From: Streptomyces sp. NBC_01267
Lineage (GTDB): Bacteria; Actinomycetota; Actinomycetes; Streptomycetales; Streptomycetaceae
Reading direction: 5' to 3'
DNA length: 64,000 bases
Assembly: GCF_036241575.1 (NCBI RefSeq)
Contig: NZ_CP108455.1
Coordinates: 4,591,501-4,655,500 of the forward strand
Part shown: piece after piece, positions 1 to 8,283 of the stretch
Numbering within the stretch: the stretch's first letter is position 1
Layout: each line of letters opens with the position of its first letter
Position numbers and translations under genes: made by a program
The notes under the pieces: model-generated
Told to the model about the DNA's origin: nothing
The model's input: only the letters and a program-made list of their open reading frames with translations
Databases searched by the model: none

Positions 1-2
1 AG

Positions 3-2414
3 CAGGCGCAGGCCGCGATGGCCTCGCAGGCCGAGGCGCAGGCCGAGCAGGCGCATGCGAAGACCGGGTCGCAGGAGGGGACGAAGTTCTACCGGATCAG
101 TCCGCCCGAGGGGCGTCACCACGACTCGCTCTGGGAGATCGCTCAGCGGCACCTCGGGGACGGCCGCCGGTACAAGGAGATCTACCAGCTCAACAAGGAC
201 CGCATGCAGCCCGACGGCACCAAGCTGTCCGAGGCCAGTCTGATCCGGCCCGGCTGGATCATGGAGATGCCGGCCGACGCCCACGGCGGCGAGGTCGTGG
301 AGATGCCCGACCAGGCGCCGAAGGTCTCCGAAGCGGTACAGCACCAGATCAATGAGTACGCCAAGTCCGGCGCCCACCAGGAGAAGCCCGCGCAGCACCA
401 GGGTGGCAGCCGGGGTGAGAACCCGACGGCGCAGATCTCCGTGCCGCAGCAGCGTGTCCCCGACGCCCCCACCGGGGACTCGGGTGCGGTCGCCGAGGCG
501 CCGTCGCAGAGTTCGGATTCCGGGTTCGGGCTGTCGGCGGCGCTCGTCGGTGCCCCGCTGCTCGCCGCCGGTGTGCTCGGCGCGCTGGGCCGTCGCCGCC
601 GGATGGCGCTGTGGCAGTCCGCGATGACGGCGGTCGCCGGGCGGCGCGGCATGGAGCCGCCGGTGCCGACGGGTGACGAAGCCGATGCGCACGACGCGCT
701 GCTGGTGGGCGCGGATCCGGAGGCCGTGCGGTTCCTGGATCTGGCGCTGCGCGGACTCTCCGCGTCGCTGGCGGACGAGAACCGTCAGCTCCCCGTGGTG
801 TACGCGGCCTGGTTCACCGACGGCGATCTGCACCTTCAGCTCGCGCAGCCGTCCGGCACGCCGCCCGCGCCGTGGGAGCAGGGCCAGGACCAGACGTTCT
901 GGCGGCTGGAGCGGTCGGCCGTCTCGGCGTACGAGGGGATCGACCCGGAGACCGCGGCGGCCCCGTACCCCGGGCTGGTCAGTCTCGGTACGCGGGACGA
1001 CGCGCGGCTGCTGCTGAACCTGGAGGCCGTGCCGGGCGTCGTCGCGCTCAGCGGCCCCGACGACGCGCGCGCCGCCGTGCTGTCCTCGGTCGCCGCCGAA
1101 CTGGCCACCAACGGCTGGTCGGACCGGATGACCGTCACCGTCGTCGGGTTCGGCGCCGAGTTGAGCCCGCTCGCGCCCACCCGGCTCCGGCACCTCGGCT
1201 CGGTCGAGGAACTCGTCGAGATGCTCGGCGCCGAGATCGGGCAGCGCCGTGGCGCGCTGGGCGCGGCGGGGCACGACTCGGTGCTCACCGGGCGTACGGG
1301 ACCGGCCCAGCAGACCCGTTGGGCCCCGCACCTGGTGCTCGTCGCGCAGGAGCCGACGGCGGAGGAAGCGGCTGCGCTGGCCGAACTGACCACTGATTCA
1401 GGGCGGTTGGGAATCGGCTGCCTGATCGGGACCGGATCCGGCAACCAACTGCCGGGTGCCACTTGGGACTTGGAAATCACGGAGGACGGCAGGCTGCTCG
1501 CGCCGCTGCTCGGTCTCGAACTCCAGGCGCAGTTGCTGCCGCAGGCCCAGCACGAGGCCGTCGTACGGCTCTTCGCCGACGCGGACCCGGAGGGCGACGG
1601 CCCGGAGCCGGCCCGCCCGTTCCTGGTCGACATCACCGAGCAGGGGCGCCCCGCGGTGTACGCCAGGCTGGTCGGCCCGTACGAGATCATCGGCCTCGAC
1701 ACCCCCGACAGCGAACGCAGCGCCCTGCTGCACGAGGCGCTGGCGCTGCTGCTGCTGCACCGGGAGGGCGTGCACCCGCGCGTCCTCGCCTCGGCCATGT
1801 GGCCGCGCGGTGTCACCCCGGAGGTGTGCGACGCGCTCATCGAGCGGCTGCGGATGTGGCTGGGTACGGACGAGGACGGCTCGGCCCGGCTCCGTACCGA
1901 TGACACCGGGCGGCTCACGCTCGCCCCGTCGGTCGTCTCCGACCTGGACGTGCTGCGTTCGCTGCACCACGAGGCGACGGAGGGGCGCGGTACACGGCGG
2001 GCGTCGGTGCGCGAGCGGCTGCTCACGGACGCGCTCGGACTGGTGCGGGGGCCGCTGCTCGCGGACCGTACAGAGGGGCGTTACGGCTGGCTGACGCACG
2101 AGATCATCGACACCCAGTTGCCGTTGCTGGTGGCCGATGTGGCGCTGGCACTGTCGGCCCACCACCTGGAACAGGACCAGCCGGAGAAGGCGATCGCCGC
2201 GCTGGAGGCCGCGGTGGCCGGGTCCTCGGCCGACGAGCGGCTGTGGAACGAGCTGCTGCGGGCGACGCACGCGACCGGCGACATGGACCGGCTGCGGCAG
2301 CTCGCGGCGGACCTCGCGGTACGGAGCGGGGCGCGGGGGCTCCCGCCCCGTACGGAGGCGCTGCTGGACGAGCTGCTTCCGGGGTGGCGCGAGGGGGCTG
2401 CGGCGGCGGGGTGA
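3..2414 (+). CDS. LysM / SARP-type (BTAD) regulator-like membrane protein, 5' end outside window
   Basis: The reading frame is already open at the first bases with an Ala/Gln-rich stretch running into the window, so the true start is probably upstream; the first internal ATG is at 18. The visible 798 residues contain a LysM-like module (about residues 22-85, with DSLWEIAQRHLGDGRRY), a Pro/Gln-rich linker, one membrane segment (about 172-190, followed by RRRR), a large central region of unknown fold, and a C-terminal winged-helix plus BTAD helical repeat (about 545-790) as in SARP regulators. LysM binds glycan and BTAD domains accompany transcription factors; proteins joining both occur in actinobacteria, but their job is not settled. 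A membrane-bound regulator or assembly factor is an inference. Confidence 0.8.
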   Translation, partial: QAQAAMASQAEAQAEQAHAKTGSQEGTKFYRISPPEGRHHDSLWEIAQRHLGDGRRYKEIYQLNKDRMQPDGTKLSEASLIRPGWIMEMPADAHGGEVVEMPDQAPKVSEAVQHQINEYAKSGAHQEKPAQHQGGSRGENPTAQISVPQQRVPDAPTGDSGAVAEAPSQSSDSGFGLSAALVGAPLLAAGVLGALGRRRRMALWQSAMTAVAGRRGMEPPVPTGDEADAHDALLVGADPEAVRFLDLALRGLSASLADENRQLPVVYAAWFTDGDLHLQLAQPSGTPPAPWEQGQDQTFWRLERSAVSAYEGIDPETAAAPYPGLVSLGTRDDARLLLNLEAVPGVVALSGPDDARAAVLSSVAAELATNGWSDRMTVTVVGFGAELSPLAPTRLRHLGSVEELVEMLGAEIGQRRGALGAAGHDSVLTGRTGPAQQTRWAPHLVLVAQEPTAEEAAALAELTTDSGRLGIGCLIGTGSGNQLPGATWDLEITEDGRLLAPLLGLELQAQLLPQAQHEAVVRLFADADPEGDGPEPARPFLVDITEQGRPAVYARLVGPYEIIGLDTPDSERSALLHEALALLLLHREGVHPRVLASAMWPRGVTPEVCDALIERLRMWLGTDEDGSARLRTDDTGRLTLAPSVVSDLDVLRSLHHEATEGRGTRRASVRERLLTDALGLVRGPLLADRTEGRYGWLTHEIIDTQLPLLVADVALALSAHHLEQDQPEKAIAALEAAVAGSSADERLWNELLRATHATGDMDRLRQLAADLAVRSGARGLPPRTEALLDELLPGWREGAAAAG

Positions 2415-2444
2415 CGCGTCCGGGGCGGTGCGGGGCGTGCCGTG

Positions 2445-2580
2445 CGGGGTTTTCGGGGCGCTGCCCCGGACCCCGGTCCTCAATCGCCGGACGGGCTTGA
2501 ATTGCCGCTGCCGTGGCCCCGTGCAGCGCTGCCGGGCGGGCTGGATTTGGCTGCTGCCGTGGGCCCCGTGCAGCGCCGCC
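2445..2580. repeat. REP-like GC-rich intergenic element with internal 27-bp direct repeat
   Basis: The gap between the LysM/BTAD gene and mqnC holds a GC-rich block of the kind scattered between Streptomyces genes (core CTCAATCGCCGGACGGGCT near 2479-2497). Directly after it, 2507-2533 and 2553-2580 are near-identical copies of a 27/28-bp unit beginning GCTGCCGTGG and ending GTGCAGCGC(T/C)GCC. No ORF with credible codon usage is present. It may act as a terminator or simply be a dispersed repeat. Confidence 0.5.
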
Positions 2581-2690
2581 GCACCGCCTGGAACGTGTCG
2601 CAAACGCCGCAAAGGGGGCGAGATCTCTCGCCCCGATGCCTGGCGTAGGCTGGATCGGTCGTCAGTAGCCCCTTGGGAAGGACCCGCCCG

Positions 2691-3905
2691 GTGACCGAGA
2701 ACGCCGACCTTTCGTCTGTAAATGTCGCAGCCGTCCTCGATCGTGCCGCCGCAGGTGGGCGCATCACCCCCGAGGAAGCGCTCGTCCTGTACCGCGACGC
2801 CCCGCTGCACGCGCTGGGCGCCGCCGCCGACGCGGTGCGTCGTCGGCGGTACGCCGGGACCGAGCACATCGCCACGTACATCATCGAGCGCAACATCAAC
2901 TACACGAACGTCTGCGTGACGGCGTGCAAGTTCTGTGCCTTCTACGCCGCCCCGAAGGACAACGACAAGGGCTGGACCCGCGACCTCGACGACATCCTGC
3001 GCCGCTGCGCGGAGACCGTCGAACTCGGTGGTACGCAGATCATGTTCCAGGGCGGCCACCACCCGGACTTCGGCGTGGAGTACTACGAAGAGCACTTCTC
3101 GGCGATCAAGAAGGCCTACCCGCAGCTGGTCATCCACTCCCTCGGTGCCTCCGAGGTCGAGCACATGGCGCGGATCTCCAAGGTGTCGGTCGAGGAAGCG
3201 ATCTCGCGGATCCACGCCGCCGGGCTCGACTCCTTCGCCGGTGCGGGCGCCGAGCTGCTGCCCGCCAGGCCCCGCAAGGCCATCGCGCCGCTCAAGGAGT
3301 CCGGCGAGCGCTGGCTGGAGATCATGGAGGCGGCGCACGGGCTGGGTGTGGAGTCCACGTCCACCATGCTGATGGGTACCGGCGAGACCAACGCCGAGCG
3401 CATCGAGCACCTGCGGATGATCCGTGACGTGCAGGACCGGACGGGCGGCTTCCGCGCGTTCATCCCGTACACCTATCAGCCGGAGAACAACCACCTGAAG
3501 GGCCGGACGCAGGCCACGCTCTTCGAGTACCTGCGGATGATCGCCATCGCCCGGCTGTTCCTCGACAACGTCGCGCACATCCAGGGTTCCTGGCTGACCA
3601 CCGGCAAGGAGGTCGGCCAGCTGTCGCTGCACTACGGCGCGGACGACCTCGGCTCGATCATGCTGGAGGAGAACGTCGTCTCCTCGGCCGGTGCCAGGCA
3701 CCGTTCGAACCGGATGGAGATCATCGACCTCATCCGCAAGTCCGGCCGGGTCCCCGCGCAGCGCGCCACGACGTACGAGCACCTCGTCGTCCACGACGAC
3801 CCGGCGAACGACCCGGTCGACGACCGCGTCGTCTCGCACATCTCGTCCACCGCGATCGAGGGCGGCACCGCCCACCCGGAGCTGAAGCTCCTGAACTCCA
3901 ACTAG
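2691..3905 (+). CDS. mqnC: Cyclic dehypoxanthine futalosine synthase MqnC
   Basis: This is a radical SAM enzyme of the futalosine menaquinone pathway, converting dehypoxanthine futalosine to its cyclic form. The 404-residue product has the radical SAM cysteine motif CVTACKFC near residue 78, followed by a TIM-barrel with typical MqnC blocks (FQGGHHPDFG, HSLGASEVEHMA, TSTMLMGTGE, IPYTYQPENNHLKG). I chose the GTG at 2691 because GGGAAGGA lies 8 bases upstream; a TTG at 2673 is also in frame but has no such site. A degenerate amidohydrolase follows 14 bp downstream. Its presence implies that this organism makes menaquinone by the futalosine route and not through MenFDHCEB. Confidence 0.95.
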   Translation: MTENADLSSVNVAAVLDRAAAGGRITPEEALVLYRDAPLHALGAAADAVRRRRYAGTEHIATYIIERNINYTNVCVTACKFCAFYAAPKDNDKGWTRDLDDILRRCAETVELGGTQIMFQGGHHPDFGVEYYEEHFSAIKKAYPQLVIHSLGASEVEHMARISKVSVEEAISRIHAAGLDSFAGAGAELLPARPRKAIAPLKESGERWLEIMEAAHGLGVESTSTMLMGTGETNAERIEHLRMIRDVQDRTGGFRAFIPYTYQPENNHLKGRTQATLFEYLRMIAIARLFLDNVAHIQGSWLTTGKEVGQLSLHYGADDLGSIMLEENVVSSAGARHRSNRMEIIDLIRKSGRVPAQRATTYEHLVVHDDPANDPVDDRVVSHISSTAIEGGTAHPELKLLNSN

Positions 3906-3919
3906 GGCTCCGCGAAGCC

Positions 3920-4600
3920 TTGTTGACGATCCACGCCGCCGACGCGGTGCACGGCGCCCCGGACGCGGCCGACTCCGGCTCCGATTCCGACTCCGTGGCC
4001 GTGGACGGCGGTGTGGTCGTCGCCATCGGTCCGTACGAGGAGCTGACCGCCGCCCGTCCGCAGGCCCGGATCCGGCGGTGGTCCGGACTGATCACCCCGG
4101 GGCTGCTGAACACGGGGGCCCCGGCGCTGCTGGAGGCCGCCTACCACCCGGACCCGCGCGAGGCGGACCAGCTCGGCGGCGACCCGCTGACCGGTGCCGC
4201 GCTCACCGCACTCGGCATGGACGACGCCCGCTGGGGCGCCAGTGCCCGGCGCGGACTGCAACGGATGCTGCGGCACGGCACGACGGCCGTCCGCGGCCCC
4301 TTCACCCGGCCCGCCGTGCGTACGGCGGTCGCGCGCTCGGGACTGCGCGTCCACGCCCCCGGCCCGGCGGGCGGATTCGCCGCCCCCGATCCGCAGGCAC
4401 CGCCCGTACCGGCGACCGGGCTCGACCCGCTGATGTCCGTACCGGAACCGGCCGACGCGTTCGCGACGGCCCTCACCGTCGGCGGACCCGCGGACCTGGC
4501 GGTGTTCGGCGTGACGGACCTCGCGGCGCTGCGTGCCGAGGGCGCCGGGAGCTGTACGGCGACGGTGCTCGGCGGGCGGCTGGTCTTCCGCCGTAGTTGA
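3920..4600 (+). CDS. Imidazolonepropionase-like / degenerate amidohydrolase
   Basis: This 226-residue protein starts at TTG 3920 (a second TTG follows at 3923) without a clear ribosome-binding site, so it may depend on read-through from mqnC 14 bp upstream. It has the beta-sandwich ends of amidohydrolases: VVVAIGPYEEL and ITPGLL near the N-terminus, and DLAVFGVTDL...VLGGRLVF at the C-terminus. The metal-binding His-x-His expected after the PGL segment is replaced by NTGAP, and the protein is about half the usual 400 residues. It is unlikely to be an active hydrolase. The position next to mqnC suggests a structural role in, or a relic of, the aminodeoxyfutalosine deaminase step; that is inference. 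Confidence 0.7.
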   Translation: MLTIHAADAVHGAPDAADSGSDSDSVAVDGGVVVAIGPYEELTAARPQARIRRWSGLITPGLLNTGAPALLEAAYHPDPREADQLGGDPLTGAALTALGMDDARWGASARRGLQRMLRHGTTAVRGPFTRPAVRTAVARSGLRVHAPGPAGGFAAPDPQAPPVPATGLDPLMSVPEPADAFATALTVGGPADLAVFGVTDLAALRAEGAGSCTATVLGGRLVFRRS

Positions 4601-4603
4601 GGC

Positions 4604-4660
4604 CCGTCACGGCATCGTCCGTCACGGCACCGTCCGTCACGGCACCGTCGTCCGTCACGG
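4604..4660. repeat. Four-copy CCGTCACGG array between convergent genes
   Basis: The 9-bp imperfect palindrome CCGTCACGG (CCGT-C-ACGG) occurs at 4604, 4619, 4634 and 4652, spaced 15, 15 and 18 bp. The last copy overlaps the stop codon of the DUF3152 gene on the minus strand. It lies between two convergent genes and could fold into stacked small hairpins acting as a bidirectional terminator, or be a slippage-generated repeat. Confidence 0.65.
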
Positions 4661-5365
4661 CACCGAAGGGCCGCCCAGGTAGCGGCCCTTGGCGTCGTAC
4701 GGCCAGGCGTTGGCGACGCACCCCTTCAGGCCGTCTATCTGCTGCATCATCGCGGGGGCGGGGCGGCCCTTGCCCGGACAGGTCTCGTGGCCGTGGCCCG
4801 TCCAGTGGCCGACCTCGTGGTTGATGATGAGGGCGCGGTAATCGGTGAGCGGACCGTCGAATTCGGGCGATCCCTGCTGCCAGCGCTTGAGGTTGACCAT
4901 GACGTCCGTGCCGACCCGGCAGTTGACCTCGCCGTGCGTGTCGAGTCCGCTCCTGCCGCAGATGGTGTCGGTGGTCCTGGGGGTGGCGATGCGGATGACC
5001 AGTCCCGCGGTGTCGTCGGTGACCTGGCGGAAGGTGTGCTCGCCGTGGTGGGACCAGCCCCGCGGCGAGGCCAGGATGCGGGCGACCTCGGCGGCGGCCT
5101 GGTCCGGATCGATACCCGAACCGTTCTCCGTCTCGACCCGGTAGGCGTCACCCTTGGCGGTCGCCGGGACACCCGCGCGGGCGACGGTGAACTTGCCGGT
5201 GGAGTACGGGACCGAGCCATCCTTCCGGTCCCCGTCGCCGCCGCCCGACCGGTTCCCCACCGCGACGGCGCCACCGACCAGCAGCGCCGCCGCGATGACG
5301 CCGGCCACGGTCACGTTCCGACCGGGCTTCCCCCGCTGTCTCCGACTTGCCCCTTGTGCGGACAT
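4655..5365 (-). CDS. DUF3152-type exported zinc-protease-like protein
   Basis: This predicted 236-residue protein has a basic N-terminus (RRQRGKPGR), one signal-anchor/membrane segment (about residues 19-38, VAGVIAAALLVGGAVAVG), and an extracytoplasmic domain with NHEVGHWTGHGHETC. The HEVGH pentad matches the HExxH zinc-protease signature and the later His could be the third ligand. Family DUF3152 in actinobacteria has this architecture but no established substrate. The ATG at 5365 was preferred over the longer reading (to 5524) because GAAAGG precedes it and the longer frame overlaps menG. Several Cys residues (TICGRS, VNCRVG, ETCPGK, KGCVAN) could form disulfides outside the cell. Confidence 0.8.
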   Translation of the reverse strand: MSAQGASRRQRGKPGRNVTVAGVIAAALLVGGAVAVGNRSGGGDGDRKDGSVPYSTGKFTVARAGVPATAKGDAYRVETENGSGIDPDQAAAEVARILASPRGWSHHGEHTFRQVTDDTAGLVIRIATPRTTDTICGRSGLDTHGEVNCRVGTDVMVNLKRWQQGSPEFDGPLTDYRALIINHEVGHWTGHGHETCPGKGRPAPAMMQQIDGLKGCVANAWPYDAKGRYLGGPSVP

Positions 5366-5501
5366 TCGCGCCTTTCTCAACTCCCCGGTGGCTGTGCCTC
5401 CCTCTGTACTGAGTGTCGGTTGATCCGATTGGTTTAGTCCACACGCATCCTGGCTCCGACCGGCGCGAAGGGTCGCCGGGCCGGGCTGCTTGAATGGCGG
5501 G

Positions 5502-6197
5502 GTGACCCGAGCCTCCCTGGACAAGCAGCCGCACGAAGTCGCCTCGATGTTCGACGACGTGGCGGCGAACTACGACCTCACCAATGACGTGCTGTCCCTC
5601 GGACAGGCGCGCCTGTGGCGCAAGGAGGTCGCCAAGGCGGTCGACGCGCGTCCCGCGCAGAAGGTCCTCGACCTCGCCGCGGGGACCGCCACCTCCTCGC
5701 TGCCGTTCGCGCAGACCGGTGCGTACGTCGTGCCCTGCGACTTCTCGATCGGCATGCTCCAGGTCGGCAAGCGGCGCCATCCGCACCTCCCGATCACCGC
5801 GGGCGACGCGACGAAGCTGCCCTTCCGCGACGGTGTCTTCGACGCCGTGACGATCTCGTTCGGCCTGCGCAACGTCCAGGAGACGGATGCCGCGCTGCGG
5901 GAGCTGTACCGCGTGACCAAGCCGGGCGGCCGAGTGGTGATCTGCGAGTTCTCGCAGCCGACCTGGGCCCCGTTCCGTACGGTCTACACCGAGTACCTGA
6001 TGCGCGCGCTGCCCCCGGTGGCCACCGCCGTCTCGTCCAACCCCGACGCGTACGTCTATCTCGCCGAGTCGATCCGCGCCTGGCCCGACCAGCCCGCGCT
6101 GGCCGCCCGGCTCCAGCAGGCCGGCTGGGCGGATGTCGCCTGGCGGAATCTGACCGGCGGCATCGTGGCGCTGCACCGGGGGTTCAAGAAGGGCTGA
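5502..6197 (+). CDS. menG: Demethylmenaquinone methyltransferase MenG/UbiE
   Basis: This SAM-dependent C-methyltransferase of 231 residues carries out the last ring methylation, converting demethylmenaquinone to menaquinone. SAM motif I is [11 protein letters not shown] near residue 51, preceded by the family hallmark [18 protein letters not shown] and followed by [12 protein letters not shown] and [13 protein letters not shown], all typical of UbiE/MenG. The start is the GTG at 5502 (MTRASLDKQ by alignment); a TTG at 5490 would add four residues. It is transcribed divergently from the DUF3152 gene. With mqnC, the GGR-like gene and the polyprenyl synthase, it makes this region a menaquinone neighbourhood beside complex I. 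Confidence 0.95.
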   Translation: MTRASLDKQPHEVASMFDDVAANYDLTNDVLSLGQARLWRKEVAKAVDARPAQKVLDLAAGTATSSLPFAQTGAYVVPCDFSIGMLQVGKRRHPHLPITAGDATKLPFRDGVFDAVTISFGLRNVQETDAALRELYRVTKPGGRVVICEFSQPTWAPFRTVYTEYLMRALPPVATAVSSNPDAYVYLAESIRAWPDQPALAARLQQAGWADVAWRNLTGGIVALHRGFKKG

Positions 6198-6261
6198 CAC
6201 CGCCCCGGTTGCCGCCCCGCCCTCGGGCTCGGCTCCCGGGGCCCCGGCTCCCGGGACCCCG

Positions 6262-6297
6262 GCTCCCCGGGCTCCCCGGGCTCCCCGGGCTCCCCGC
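6262..6297. repeat. GCTCCCCGG 9-bp tandem repeat (about 3.9 copies)
   Basis: Perfect 9-bp units at 6262, 6271, 6280 and a partial fourth at 6289 sit in the gap between convergent menG and a GNAT gene, just before the GNAT stop codon. A further related stretch (CCCCGGCTCCCGG) precedes it. Probably a replication-slippage repeat; it may also form GC-rich structure at the 3' ends of both genes. Confidence 0.65.
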
Positions 6298-6299
6298 CC

Positions 6300-6809
6300 T
6301 CACAGCTCCAGCCGGAAGCAGTACCCCTTCCGCTGGCTCATCGGCGACACGAACCTCTCGTGCAGCTCCATCCCGAGCCGCCGGGTCACCGCTATCGACC
6401 GCTCGTTCTCGGCGTCGACCATCGCGAACACCTGCTCCAGTCCCGCCGCCCGTACCCGCTCCAGCGTGGTCCGGGCGGCGGCGGTCACGTAACCCCGGCC
6501 CCAGTACGCGCGGCCGAGCCGCCAGCCGATCTCGATCTCGCCGACGGGGCCGAACTCCTCACGCGGCCACGGCTGCGCGCCGGTGAAGCCGATCACCTCG
6601 TCGTGCTCGTCGAGCATCGTCCAGAGGCAGAAGCCGCGCTCGGCGTCGTGCCTGCGCTGCCGTGCGGTCAACTCCTCGTACACGGACAACTCGGCCGAGC
6701 TACCGCCGTGGAACTCCATCACTTCGGGGTCGTCGAAGACGCGGTGCCAGGCGAGAGCGTCCTCCTCGGTGGGGACGCGGAGCCGTACGACAGGCAGGGG
6801 CTTGGTCAC
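6300..6809 (-). CDS. GNAT family N-acetyltransferase (RimJ/RimL-like)
   Basis: This 169-residue acetyltransferase resembles the RimJ/RimL type (Acetyltransf_3). The acetyl-CoA pyrophosphate-binding loop is GRAYWGRGYVTAAA, preceded by EIEIGWRLG, with the late FAMVDAENERSIAVTRRLGM segment typical of the group. The GTG at 6809 (MTKPLPVVRL) was chosen because AAGGGTGAG lies just upstream; the open frame extends to 6977 but that part overlaps the divergent gene and looks non-coding. The substrate cannot be read from the sequence; such proteins acetylate ribosomal protein N-termini or small molecules. It faces away from the GGR-like gene. Confidence 0.85.
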   Translation of the reverse strand: MTKPLPVVRLRVPTEEDALAWHRVFDDPEVMEFHGGSSAELSVYEELTARQRRHDAERGFCLWTMLDEHDEVIGFTGAQPWPREEFGPVGEIEIGWRLGRAYWGRGYVTAAARTTLERVRAAGLEQVFAMVDAENERSIAVTRRLGMELHERFVSPMSQRKGYCFRLEL

Positions 6810-6909
6810 TTCGGTCTCACCCTTCAGTGGATCGTTCAGGAGGTCCCCATAGACTGCACGTGTCCAGTGCCGTACGGCACGCGAATTCGAGTCTTCCGGA
6901 GATCCCGCC

Positions 6910-8193
6910 GTGACCGAGCCCCTCTCCGAGCACACCGCAGATGTGATCGTCGTCGGAGCGGGTCCCGCCGGCTCCACGACCGCGTACTACCTGGCCAAGG
7001 CCGGGCTCGACGTACTGCTCCTGGAGAAGACCGCCTTCCCGCGCGAGAAGGTCTGCGGTGACGGACTGACCCCGCGCGCCACCAAGCAGCTGGTCTCGAT
7101 GGGGATCGACATCTCCGAAGAGGCGGGCTGGCTGCGGAACAAGGGCCTGCGGATCATCGGCGGCGGTGTACGGCTCCAGCTGGACTGGCCGGACCTCGCC
7201 TCGTACCCGGACTACGGACTCGTCCGCAAGCGCGACGACTTCGACGAGCAGCTGGCCCGCCAGGCGCAGAAGGCGGGCGCCCGGCTGTACGAGCGCTGCA
7301 ACGTCGGCGCACCGATCACCGACCCGCGCACCGGCCGGATCACCGGCGTCAACGCCAAGATGGGCGAGGAGAAGACCCCGGTCACCTTCCACGCCCCGCT
7401 GGTGGTCGCCGCCGACGGCAACTCCACCCGGCTGTCCATCGGCATGGGACTGCACCGGCGCGAGGACCGGCCGATGGGTATCGCGGTCCGTACGTACTTC
7501 ACTTCGCCGCGTCATGACGACGACTACCTGGAGTCCTGGCTGGAGCTGTGGGACCGCCGAGGTGCCCAGGAGCGGCTGCTGCCCGGTTACGGCTGGATCT
7601 TCGGCATGGGCGACGGCACCTCCAACGTCGGCCTCGGCATTCTCGACTCCTCCTCCGCCTTCCGCGAGCTGGACTGGCGCGAGGTGCTGAAGGCGTGGTG
7701 TGCGTCGATGCCGGAGGACTGGGGTTACGTCCCCGACAACATGACGATGCCGATCCGCGGCGCCGCCCTGCCGATGGCCTTCAACCGCCAGCCGCACTAC
7801 ACCAAGGGCCTCCTGCTGGTGGGCGACGCGGGCGGGATGGTCAACCCGTTCAACGGTGAGGGCATCGCGTACGCCATGGAGTCGGGCCAGATCGCGGCGG
7901 ACGTGATCGTTCAGGCCTCGGCCCGCGCGACCCCGGCGCAGCGCGAGATGGCGCTGCACAACTACCCGAAGATCCTCAAGGACACCTACGGCGGTTACTA
8001 CACGCTGGGCCGGGCGTTCGTGAAGCTGATCGGCAACCCGAAGGTCATGAAGATCGCGGCGCAGCGCGGTCTGACGCACCCGGTGCTGATGAAGTTCACG
8101 CTGAAGATGCTGGCGAACCTGACGGACCCGACGGGCGGGGACGCGATGGACCGGATCATCAACGGGCTGACGAAGGTGGCACCCAGCTCCTGA
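6910..8193 (+). CDS. Geranylgeranyl reductase family flavoprotein, probable menaquinone side-chain reductase
   Basis: This 427-residue FAD-dependent oxidoreductase has the N-terminal dinucleotide fold VIVVGAGPAGSTTAYYL, the family motif VCGDGLTPRA near residue 55, and the second FAD motif LLVGDAGGMVNPFNGEGIAYA near residue 305. Family members hydrogenate isoprenoid double bonds; in mycobacteria MenJ reduces one unit of the menaquinone side chain. Streptomycetes make partly saturated MK-9, and menG lies about 700 bp away, so the same reaction is likely here, although archaeal-type lipid reductases share the fold. The GTG start at 6910 has CCGGAG upstream. The C-terminal helix region (KFTLKMLANLTD) is typical. 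Confidence 0.88.
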   Translation: MTEPLSEHTADVIVVGAGPAGSTTAYYLAKAGLDVLLLEKTAFPREKVCGDGLTPRATKQLVSMGIDISEEAGWLRNKGLRIIGGGVRLQLDWPDLASYPDYGLVRKRDDFDEQLARQAQKAGARLYERCNVGAPITDPRTGRITGVNAKMGEEKTPVTFHAPLVVAADGNSTRLSIGMGLHRREDRPMGIAVRTYFTSPRHDDDYLESWLELWDRRGAQERLLPGYGWIFGMGDGTSNVGLGILDSSSAFRELDWREVLKAWCASMPEDWGYVPDNMTMPIRGAALPMAFNRQPHYTKGLLLVGDAGGMVNPFNGEGIAYAMESGQIAADVIVQASARATPAQREMALHNYPKILKDTYGGYYTLGRAFVKLIGNPKVMKIAAQRGLTHPVLMKFTLKMLANLTDPTGGDAMDRIINGLTKVAPSS

Positions 8194-8283
8194 CGGGAGC
8201 GGGCCGTGTCCTGACGGTAATGGGGCCGCGTCCGGAAGGAAACGGGCGACGCCGACGCGGCCCCGGCCTCATAGCCTTGCGCC

